From a virus: a stretch of DNA of 45,391 bases. This document shows, piece after piece, positions 39,368 to 45,391 of the stretch (position 1 is the stretch's first letter; every line of letters begins with the position of its first letter). The notes under the pieces are model-generated. The model was given only the letters and a program-made list of their open reading frames with translations. It made no database searches and was not told where the DNA came from. The position numbers and the translations under genes are program-made. The DNA lies in IMG/VR virus record IMGVR_UViG_3300013113_000854, positions 1 to 45,391 of that record. One strand, given 5' to 3'.

Positions 39368-40120
39368 ATGAAAAAAATTATTAATTGGTTTCCTGAAGAT
39401 GATCCTTATACTAAAAAAGGAGAAATCAAACTCCATACCGATTTACATAAAATAAAATATGAAAAAAAAGACTTTGCTTCACGTAATGATAGAATTCAAT
39501 ACATGGAACTTGCTGAAGAAATTATAGGTAATAATATTGAAGGAAATGTTTTAGATATTGGGTGTGGGAATGGTTATTCTTCTATATATTTTTCTAAAAA
39601 TAGAGATTGTAAAATACATGCAATGGAGTGTAACCCATCAGCAATTAATTTATTAATTAATGAAAATTTTATAAATAATGATATTCCAGAAAATAAATAT
39701 GAATTAATTTTAGGAAGTTTTAATGATATTAGGTTAAAAAATTATTTTAAATGGGTAATATCTTTGGGTACTATCCACCACTCTCAAAATTTAATTAAAA
39801 CTATTAAATCAATATTTTCATCTTTAGAACCTGGAGGGTACTTTATAGCTCATGAACCCTATATGGATAGTTATACCCCAAATTCCCATTATATAAAAAA
39901 AGAAAAAACAGTTAAGAAAGTTCAGGGATTAATTGATATCCAAGAATCAGAAAGAGATGACCATTTTTTTAGAGAATGCGAATATCTTACTGCTTTTCAT
40001 CATGTAGGATTCAATATAAAGGAATTTAAACAAGTAAAAAATGGGGATATTAAAAATGCTCTTATTATTTTACAAAAACCCATTGAATATACTCAAAAAA
40101 TACCACATGCTTGGTATTAA
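39368..40120 (+). CDS. SAM-dependent methyltransferase
   Basis: 250 residues from the ATG at 39368; an earlier ATG at 39341 overlaps the dioxygenase gene and adds 9 residues of low-complexity sequence. Motif I is VLDIGCGNGYSS, followed by the acidic end of strand 2 (IHAMECNPSA), and the post-motif LGTIHHSQN resembles Methyltransf_11/12 enzymes. It should methylate a small molecule or sugar by SAM. Context suggests O-methylation of the sugar or another part of the glycan. The C-terminal region is unusual (TYMDSYTPNSHYIKKEK-like) and may bind the acceptor. Confidence 0.78.
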   Translation: MKKIINWFPEDDPYTKKGEIKLHTDLHKIKYEKKDFASRNDRIQYMELAEEIIGNNIEGNVLDIGCGNGYSSIYFSKNRDCKIHAMECNPSAINLLINENFINNDIPENKYELILGSFNDIRLKNYFKWVISLGTIHHSQNLIKTIKSIFSSLEPGGYFIAHEPYMDSYTPNSHYIKKEKTVKKVQGLIDIQESERDDHFFRECEYLTAFHHVGFNIKEFKQVKNGDIKNALIILQKPIEYTQKIPHAWY

Positions 40121-40134
40121 TAAATGATTGAAAT

Positions 40135-40815
40135 ATGAAAAAACTATGTATTATACCAGCCCGAGGAGGAAGTAAAAGATTACCTAGAAAAAATATTAAA
40201 TTACTTAATGGTAAACCTTTAGTATTTTATACTATTGATGCTACTATAAAATCTAATATGTTTGATAAAATAATTTTTACCTCAGATGATGATGAAATAT
40301 TAAAAACAGTATCTGATAATTATTCAACTACTATTTTAGAAGTAATTAAAAGACCAGATTCACTTACAACAGACACTTCTAAAGTTATTGATACTGTATT
40401 ATATTTTTTAAATGAGAAATATGAACAAACTTGGTTAACATTACCCACTTCTCCAATGAAAACACCCCAAGATTTTATTAGCGCTTCTAATTTATTAAGT
40501 AAAGAAGATGATGCTGTAATTTCTTATACTGAAATGGAATTTCCCCCAACTTTAGGTTTAGTTATAAAAAACAATAATATTATAGAAGATTATGACCAAA
40601 CTCAACCCTGGCAAAAAGGAAATAGTAGAAGCCAAGACCACCCCACCATATACAGGCCAAATGGAGCAATATATGGGGCATGGACTTCAAAATTAAAAAT
40701 TAATAAAAACTATTATATAGGTCAAACTAAAGGTCATTTTATGCCCCGAAATAGATCTATTGATATTGATACCCAGTTTGAATTTGATTTAGCAGAATTT
40801 ATGTTACAACAATGA
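40135..40815 (+). CDS. CMP-sugar synthetase (acylneuraminate cytidylyltransferase type)
   Basis: 226 residues, normal for NeuA. The nucleotide loop IPARGGSKRLPRKN (7-20) is that of NeuA/PseF, not the IPARxxSxRLPGK form of KdsB. LPTSPMKTPQDF, YRPNGAIYGAW and RSIDIDTQFEFDLAE complete the family pattern. It activates a keto acid sugar with CTP. With KdsA nearby, the substrate may be Kdo or an altered Kdo despite the NeuA-like sequence. It overlaps the GT29-like gene by 4 bases, which links donor synthesis to transfer. Confidence 0.85.
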   Translation: MKKLCIIPARGGSKRLPRKNIKLLNGKPLVFYTIDATIKSNMFDKIIFTSDDDEILKTVSDNYSTTILEVIKRPDSLTTDTSKVIDTVLYFLNEKYEQTWLTLPTSPMKTPQDFISASNLLSKEDDAVISYTEMEFPPTLGLVIKNNNIIEDYDQTQPWQKGNSRSQDHPTIYRPNGAIYGAWTSKLKINKNYYIGQTKGHFMPRNRSIDIDTQFEFDLAEFMLQQ

Positions 40816-41396
40816 TAGATTTTAATTCTAAACCGGTTGCAGTAGTAGGAAGCAGTGGACATTTATTAGAAAGAAATTATGCTTCTTTGATAGATGAACA
40901 TGATTATGTTATTAGATTTAACCAAGCTAGGGTAGAAGGATATGAAGAATTTGTTGGGTCTAAAACAACTCATAGAATAGTTAATGTTCATACTTTTTTA
41001 GGTACAACAGGAAATGATAGATTTCCAAAAAATGATCCTATGTTTATACCTAAACAAAAAAACCAACACATCATCATTAATAGACCTATTAATTTAAATA
41101 AAATTAAACAAAGATCCCCTAATAATGAAGTTACAATAATATCAGATGATTTATGGGATTATTGTAAGGAATTACTACATAACAAAAAAGATCCTTCTGT
41201 AGGGTTTTTAGGTGTAATACTGGCATTACAAACAACAAAAAAATTAAATGTATTTGGTTTTGACCAAATATCTACTACAAATAAAAAACATTATTGGGAA
41301 GAAGTAAAAGCTATTGGGACTTGGCATGATTTTTCTATAGAAAAAGAATATTTTAGTTTGTTAGAGCAAGAAAATTTCATTACATTACATACATGA
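40812..41396 (+). CDS. GT29-type sialyltransferase-like glycosyltransferase
   Basis: 194 residues, without the membrane stem of animal enzymes. All four sialylmotifs can be read. L is VAVVGSSGHLL...FNQARVEGYEEFVGSKTTHR (9-55), S is PSVGFLGVILAL...LNVFGF (128-150), III is HYWE (160-163), and VS is H172-x4-E177 (HDFSIE). GT29 uses CMP-sugar donors. Animal members transfer sialic acid and a plant member transfers Kdo. Since KdsA is in the operon, the donor here is probably CMP-Kdo or a derivative. H172 would be the base. Acceptor unknown. It overlaps both neighbours by 4 bases. Confidence 0.85.
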   Translation: MIDFNSKPVAVVGSSGHLLERNYASLIDEHDYVIRFNQARVEGYEEFVGSKTTHRIVNVHTFLGTTGNDRFPKNDPMFIPKQKNQHIIINRPINLNKIKQRSPNNEVTIISDDLWDYCKELLHNKKDPSVGFLGVILALQTTKKLNVFGFDQISTTNKKHYWEEVKAIGTWHDFSIEKEYFSLLEQENFITLHT

Positions 41397-42130
41397 AAAA
41401 AATATTAACAGTATTGGTAAATTATGGGGAAAATCAACTCCAATACTTAGAAAAGATCATTAAAGAATTAAAATCATTTGAAAAATATGATGTTTCTATT
41501 ATAGTTAATTCTAATGTTTCTTTAGATATAGAAGGTATAGACCAAGTTAATGTTATAGAATTAAAAAATTACCAATTACTTCCCTTAACTTGTAAACAAG
41601 TTATATGGGATCATAAAGATGATTTTGACATATTTTTATTTGGGGAAAATGACCATTTATTTAAAGAACACCATATTGATAATTATTTACATTACACCTC
41701 AATACTCCCAGAAAATAGGATAGCAGGGTTAATCCAGTATGAAGAAAATGAAACAGGGAAATATTATCCTGCATATCATGCGCATTATGATTGGGATTAT
41801 AATAGTGTAGAAGAGTATGGGAATAAGAAATTTGCACATTTTACAAATCTCCATCAAGCAACTTTTATCATAACTAAAGAGCAATTACATAAAATAGGAT
41901 CTAAATATGATTTTACACAATTTTTTGGAAAATCTCATTATAGTGTAAAATGTAAAGTTAACACTGATGTGTATCAATTTTGTGGGATGAAAAAGGTAAT
42001 ATGTATTTCGGATTTTGAGAGTAATTTAATCCATCATTTACCCAATATTTACATTAATGGGGAACAAGGAAGAAGTAAATTAGGAAACCATGAAAGTAAA
42101 ATGAAAAAATCAATAAATAAAATGTTATGA
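41393..42130 (+). CDS. Putative GT-A-like glycosyltransferase
   Basis: 245 residues. The N-terminus (KKILTVLVNYGENQLQYLEK) has a glycosyltransferase-A start, and FDIFLFGENDHLFKEHHI carries an ENDH motif in place of DxD. The gene at 42711 has ENDY in a similar setting. The later part contains TFIITKEQLHKIG and a His-rich segment (LIHHLPNIYINGEQ). I read it as a sugar transferase of an uncharacterised branch; assignment is tentative. It overlaps the GT29-like and methyltransferase-like genes by 4 bases each. Confidence 0.6.
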   Translation: MKKILTVLVNYGENQLQYLEKIIKELKSFEKYDVSIIVNSNVSLDIEGIDQVNVIELKNYQLLPLTCKQVIWDHKDDFDIFLFGENDHLFKEHHIDNYLHYTSILPENRIAGLIQYEENETGKYYPAYHAHYDWDYNSVEEYGNKKFAHFTNLHQATFIITKEQLHKIGSKYDFTQFFGKSHYSVKCKVNTDVYQFCGMKKVICISDFESNLIHHLPNIYINGEQGRSKLGNHESKMKKSINKML

Positions 42131-42714
42131 TAGATTTAGAAGAAAAAATAAACAAACTCTATAGAACCCCATCTGATATTAATGAACATTTACCTACAAT
42201 AATAAAATATGGACAGGAATGTGATCATATTACAGAAATGGGAGTAAGAAGTGTTTTATCAACTTGGGGTTGGTTAGCAGCGGCACCTAAAAATGGATTA
42301 ATATCATATGATTTATATAATCCTTCTAGATGGGGGGGTAATATTAAAGAAGTAGAAGATACAGCTAAAGCTTATGGACTTAATTTTGAGTTTGTAGAAG
42401 CTAATGTATTAGAAATTGATATTGAAGAAACAGATTTGTTGTTTATTGATACATGGCATCATTATAATCAATTAAAAGCTGAATTGGAAAGACATTCTTC
42501 TAAAGCAAGAAAGTATATATGTTTTCATGATACAACATCTTATGAACATAAAAGCGAACCAACAACATCAGAAAATGGTTTTTTAGGAAAATTAGATTGG
42601 AGTAAGGGATTGTGGGATGCTGTTACTGAATTTTTGGATAAAAATAAGAATACTTGGAAATTAAAAGAAAGATTTACTAATAATAATGGGTTTACTATAA
42701 TTGAGCGTATATGA
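42127..42714 (+). CDS. Class I methyltransferase-like protein (cephalosporin hydroxylase/MT24 type)
   Basis: 195 residues. TEMGVRSVLSTWGWLAAAPK replaces the usual glycine-rich motif I, then FEFVEANVLEI, a strand TDLLFIDTWHHYNQLKAEL and KYICFHDTTSYEHK. This arrangement (E-x-G-x-R-S, ID-x-xHxY, hD) matches the Methyltransf_24/CmcI-like family, including the metal-binding DxxHxY. It could be an O-methyltransferase acting on sugars. It is translationally coupled to its neighbours by 4-base overlaps. Confidence 0.68.
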   Translation: MIDLEEKINKLYRTPSDINEHLPTIIKYGQECDHITEMGVRSVLSTWGWLAAAPKNGLISYDLYNPSRWGGNIKEVEDTAKAYGLNFEFVEANVLEIDIEETDLLFIDTWHHYNQLKAELERHSSKARKYICFHDTTSYEHKSEPTTSENGFLGKLDWSKGLWDAVTEFLDKNKNTWKLKERFTNNNGFTIIERI

Positions 42715-43400
42715 GAATAATATATAGAATATCAGATGCAGGTTATAATAAAGTAAAACCTGATTACATTGACAATGAATCATGTTTAGCAAATGCTACT
42801 AAGGTATTTAAAGATGCTGATTGGTCTGTTATAGCAGATAATGTTTCTAAGGAGACTAGTGATATGATTGAAAGATATAAATCTAAAGACCATATTCTTT
42901 ATGCTAGTGAAGGTAATGGTGCTGCTACTTTTAATTTAGCTTTAGATGAAGCATTAACCTATGATGATGACGATATAGTTTATTTTATTGAAAATGATTA
43001 TTTGCATAAACCTGAGTCTCAAAAAATATTAGAGGAAGGTTTTTCATTAGGAGCTTCATTTGTAGCCTTATATGACCACCCAGATAAATACTTAGACCCA
43101 AGTCAAGGAGGTAATCCTTATTGTGAGGGTGGAGCAGAAGAAACTAGGGTTTATTTAACAAATTCATGCCATTGGAAAATAACAAATTCAACTACAATGA
43201 CATTTGCTTCAAAAGTATCTACACTAAAAAGAATAGAATCTATATTGAGAAAACACACATTAGGAACTCACCCAAATGATTTTCAAATGTTTTTAGAATT
43301 AAGACAACAAGGAGAATTATTAATAACACCTTTACCAGGTTATGCAACTCATGGGGAAGTAGCTTGGCTATCACCTTTAACAGATTGGAGTACAATATGA
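42711..43400 (+). CDS. Putative GT-A-like glycosyltransferase
   Basis: 229 residues. DHILYASEGNGAATFNLALD and the acidic DDDDIVYFIENDYLHKPESQ carry a GT-A-like arrangement, with ENDY in place of DxD. The C-terminal part has HPNDFQMFLELRQQGELLIT and PGYATHGEVAWLSP. It resembles uncharacterised polysaccharide-biosynthesis proteins. It may be related in fold to the gene at 41393. The stop overlaps the next ATG (ATGA at 43397). Confidence 0.62.
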   Translation: MRIIYRISDAGYNKVKPDYIDNESCLANATKVFKDADWSVIADNVSKETSDMIERYKSKDHILYASEGNGAATFNLALDEALTYDDDDIVYFIENDYLHKPESQKILEEGFSLGASFVALYDHPDKYLDPSQGGNPYCEGGAEETRVYLTNSCHWKITNSTTMTFASKVSTLKRIESILRKHTLGTHPNDFQMFLELRQQGELLITPLPGYATHGEVAWLSPLTDWSTI

Positions 43401-44152
43401 TATCAGTAATAATACCAACATATAAATCCCCGGAATATTTAGATTTATGCTTAGAATCTGCAATTAAAGGACAAAATAAAGACAACCAAATCATAGTTGT
43501 AGTGGATGGTCATTATGATTTAAATAAGGAAGTACTTGAAAAACATAAGGACTCAATTGATATTCTTAATTTAGAACAAAACGTAGGTTTATGTAGAGGA
43601 ACTAATTTGGGAGTATATAATGCTAAACATAAACAAATATTAATTATAAATGATGACAATGTGTTTCCATATGGGTGGGATTTAAATCTAATGATGGCAT
43701 TCGAAGCATCAGGTGGGGTTTTAACTCCAAACCAAATTGAACCCTACCCCTCGATGTTTCCTCAATTCCACATTAAAGATTTAGGTAGAACAACCCAAGA
43801 TTTTAATTTAAAAAAGTTTTGGGAGTATGAAATTGACCTAAGTGAACAAAAGTTAGAAAATAAGGGTTCAACCCTTCCAATTTTTATGTCAAAAGTAGAT
43901 TACCTTAAAGTAGGTGGGTGGGATGAAAATTATGAGTTAGGAATGGTAGCAGATTGGGATTTCTTTTTAAAGTGCCAATTGGCAGGATTTGATATGGTTA
44001 GAAGTTATAATTGTCACTTTTACCACTTTGCATCAGTATCTGCCAATGGAGAAAAAAGACAACAAGCTGAACAATCTGGACATGAGTATGCTAAATATAA
44101 ATGGGGTAGTTATATTAAACACGACCCAAATAATAATTTAAAATACGTTTAA
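43397..44152 (+). CDS. GT2 family glycosyltransferase
   Basis: 251 residues from the ATG at 43397, which overlaps the preceding stop (an upstream in-frame ATG at 43364 is inside the previous gene and is not preferred). ISVIIPTYKSPEYLDLCLES and VVVDGHYDLNKEVL form the GT2 N-terminal fold, HKQILIINDDNVFP is the DxD region, and GGWDENYELGMVADWDFFLK is the GT2 ED-like acceptor motif. It is the last glycosyltransferase of the operon. Sugar unknown. Confidence 0.85.
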   Translation: MISVIIPTYKSPEYLDLCLESAIKGQNKDNQIIVVVDGHYDLNKEVLEKHKDSIDILNLEQNVGLCRGTNLGVYNAKHKQILIINDDNVFPYGWDLNLMMAFEASGGVLTPNQIEPYPSMFPQFHIKDLGRTTQDFNLKKFWEYEIDLSEQKLENKGSTLPIFMSKVDYLKVGGWDENYELGMVADWDFFLKCQLAGFDMVRSYNCHFYHFASVSANGEKRQQAEQSGHEYAKYKWGSYIKHDPNNNLKYV

Positions 44153-44154
44153 TT

Positions 44155-44328
44155 ATGAAAAAGTATAAATATTATTTTCGTTTAGATGTAAATAAAGAAG
44201 CAGTGGGTAAAATTAATGCTGAATCTATAAATGAAGCTATAATTAAGGCATCTAAGAAAAAACAATTAAGTTATGAAAAATTTTTAATGTTATTTGAAGT
44301 GGAGGAAACAAATGAAAGAAAAAATTAG
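44155..44328 (+). CDS. Small basic hypothetical protein
   Basis: 57 residues (MKKYKYYFRLDVNKEAVGKI, then NAESINEAIIKASKKKQLSY). It starts 2 bases after the GT2 stop and overlaps the next gene by 17 bases. The first half may form a beta-alpha unit (YYFRLDVNKEAVGKINAES, SINEAIIKASK), a pattern seen in small DUF proteins. Unknown function; accepted because it fits the tight gene packing and has a normal start. Confidence 0.55.
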   Translation: MKKYKYYFRLDVNKEAVGKINAESINEAIIKASKKKQLSYEKFLMLFEVEETNERKN

Positions 44329-44713
44329 AAAATCATTACTAGAATTTGGGGGTATAAACATCCAAGTTAAGGAAAGTAAAAAATCATTAGAAAATAAGAG
44401 AAAAAGATTATTTATTAATCTTATTGAAGATCTAAAATATGTTTTAAATAGAAGTGATAATTTAGATAGAGAATATGGGATTAATTTATTAATGTTTGAA
44501 GATCGATATTATAAAATAATAGAAGAAATTCTCATTGAACACTGGGGTAGTTTAGTAGCTGAAGTTATTTTTTGGTGGATATATGATGTTGATGATCCTA
44601 AAAAAGATAATTATTATCTATTTGAAAAAGAAACCGAAAGAAAAATAATAGTTAAAACTCCTACCCAACTATATAATGCCGTGAAAAAATTTAAGTTATT
44701 TAAAAACGATTAA
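44312..44713 (+). CDS. Hypothetical protein
   Basis: 133 residues from the ATG at 44312. A GGAGG sequence lies 7 bases upstream of it, a Shine-Dalgarno-like site that is rare in this genome and favours this start over the ATG at 44294. The protein is basic and helical at first (SKKSLENKRKRLFINLIED), with FWWIYDVDDPKKDNYYLF and IVKTPTQLYNAVKKF near the end. No family recognised. It is 1 base before the next gene. Confidence 0.6.
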   Translation: MKEKIRKSLLEFGGINIQVKESKKSLENKRKRLFINLIEDLKYVLNRSDNLDREYGINLLMFEDRYYKIIEEILIEHWGSLVAEVIFWWIYDVDDPKKDNYYLFEKETERKIIVKTPTQLYNAVKKFKLFKND

Positions 44714-44714
44714 T

Positions 44715-44975
44715 ATGTATCAAGTAAATATAAAAACAGAAACAATGGATTGTGTAAAATGTGGAAATGAAATACCACCTAAACGATTAGAAATAATTCC
44801 TGGAACAAAAACCTGTGTTAACTGCTCTACAGAATCTCCTAAAAGAGGAATGCCAGTAATGCGAGGATCAGGAGACCATACATGGGTTGATTTAGAAATA
44901 TTAACTCAAGACCAATATGAGCAAATCGAAGAATTGAACAAAAAATCCTCCAAGTTAGATAAAACACCTGATTAA
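44715..44975 (+). CDS. DksA/TraR-type zinc-finger protein
   Basis: 86 residues. CVKCGNEIPPKRLEIIPGTK, then TCVNCSTE, gives the C4 zinc finger of DksA/TraR (CxxCG, I-x3-R, then CxxC). Typical DksA has a coiled-coil N-terminus with an acidic tip that enters the RNA polymerase channel; that part is missing, so only the finger remains. It may still bind RNA polymerase or another protein. It is 1 base after the preceding gene. Confidence 0.7.
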   Translation: MYQVNIKTETMDCVKCGNEIPPKRLEIIPGTKTCVNCSTESPKRGMPVMRGSGDHTWVDLEILTQDQYEQIEELNKKSSKLDKTPD

Positions 44976-44978
44976 AAA

Positions 44979-45391
44979 GTGCCAAAAGCAAAACCTTTCA
45001 CCAAACAACAAATTTTAGCAGCAATGGCTAAAACAAAATCTGTTAAAGCCGCTGCAAGGTATTTGAACTGTTCTTACCATCACTTAAAACGTTGGATGAA
45101 ACTTTACAAGGATGAAGAAACTGGTAAAACATTATTTGAATTGCATAAAAATCAATGTGGGAAGGGTATTCCTAAATTTTTAAAAGGTAAAGGTAAAGAA
45201 CCCGCTTTGATAGATATAATTGAAGGTAGAATAGATCCTTCATCATTTTCCCCCGAAAAAATAAAATATAGGCTTATAACTGAGGGACATTTAGATGAAG
45301 AATGTGGTCATTGTAAATTTAGTGAAAGACGTGTTACTGACTATAAAGTACCACTAATTCTGCATTTTAAGGACAAAAATAAGCAAAACTA
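44979..45391 (+). CDS. HTH plus HNH-type nuclease, 3' end outside window
   Basis: Reading from GTG at 44979 (3 bases after the previous stop), the frame is open to the right edge, giving about 137 residues. A helix-turn-helix (ILAAMAKTKSVKAAARYLNC, then SYHHLKRWMKLY) is followed by ECGHCKFSERRVTDYKVPLI and LHFKDKNKQN. The paired Cys and the following block resemble the first half of phage HNH endonucleases, where a CxxC opens the zinc site and the HNH residues come later. The catalytic part is past the edge. It could be a homing or DNA-processing endonuclease. Confidence 0.55.
   Translation, partial: MPKAKPFTKQQILAAMAKTKSVKAAARYLNCSYHHLKRWMKLYKDEETGKTLFELHKNQCGKGIPKFLKGKGKEPALIDIIEGRIDPSSFSPEKIKYRLITEGHLDEECGHCKFSERRVTDYKVPLILHFKDKNKQN

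Overview
The window looks like a piece of the genome of a T4-like tailed phage that infects a Bacteroidota (probably flavobacterial) host. The T4 relationship comes from the gene set: gp32-like ssDNA-binding protein, UvsX, 5' nuclease/RNase H, gp41 helicase, NrdA/NrdB, gp43 polymerase, gp45 clamp, gp44 and gp62 clamp loader. The host inference comes from nine promoters of the Bacteroidota type (TTTG, about 20 bp, TAnnTTTG-like) and from the near absence of Shine-Dalgarno sequences. The DNA is AT-rich. Every supported gene is on the + strand, packed with ATGA/TAATG overlaps. I see no rRNA, tRNA, CRISPR array or insertion sequence, and no gene-free stretch above 300 bases.

Layout. 1-1514: two probable virion/tail-region genes, the first cut by the window edge. 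1542-10373: replication and nucleotide metabolism, with an unexpected family-A-like polymerase palm protein, an unknown, gp32, UvsX, 5' nuclease, gp41, NrdB and NrdA. 10401-11592: four tandem small genes with a shared N-terminal peptide that may direct proteins into the capsid. 11612-13623: lysis region (holin-like protein, amidase endolysin, membrane coiled-coil protein). 13698-14573: small genes behind their own promoter. 14597-16395: a small unknown and two tandem LamG-type lectin-fold proteins. 16479-22118: a 7-deazaguanine DNA-modification module (DpdA-like transglycosylase, QueC, QueD, QueE, FolE) with a phosphoribosyltransferase and a MazG-like pyrophosphohydrolase. 22111-26102: a family B polymerase split into two genes by a small unknown gene and a SET-domain gene, then the clamp. 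26192-28695: Hsp20, GroES and a full-length GroEL, set inside the replisome cluster. 28997-32343: clamp loader gp44 and gp62, small unknowns, an Nmad1/DUF1599-like protein and a Cas4/RecB-like nuclease. 32383-44152: a ribbon-helix-helix regulator followed by a long glycan cluster. 44155-45391: small genes, a DksA-like zinc finger and an HNH-type nuclease cut by the window edge.

The most unusual system is in 36766-41396: HAD phosphatase, DHDPS/NAL-family aldolase, Kdo-8-phosphate synthase (KdsA), PhyH-like dioxygenase, methyltransferase, NeuA-type CMP-sugar synthetase, and a 194-residue protein carrying all four sialylmotifs of GT29, a glycosyltransferase family best known from eukaryotes. Read together they suggest the phage makes a CMP-activated 3-deoxy-ulosonic acid (Kdo or a derivative) and transfers it with a GT29 enzyme. 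The acceptor is unknown: virion protein, modified DNA or host surface glycan. Flanking GT4, GT2 and GT-A-like genes would build the rest of the glycan.

Other points of note are the changed metal-ligand residues in QueC and QueD, the split polymerase carrying a SET gene, the chaperonin cassette, and the inverted repeat that brackets hsp20. Functions are assigned from motifs read by eye; no database search was possible.
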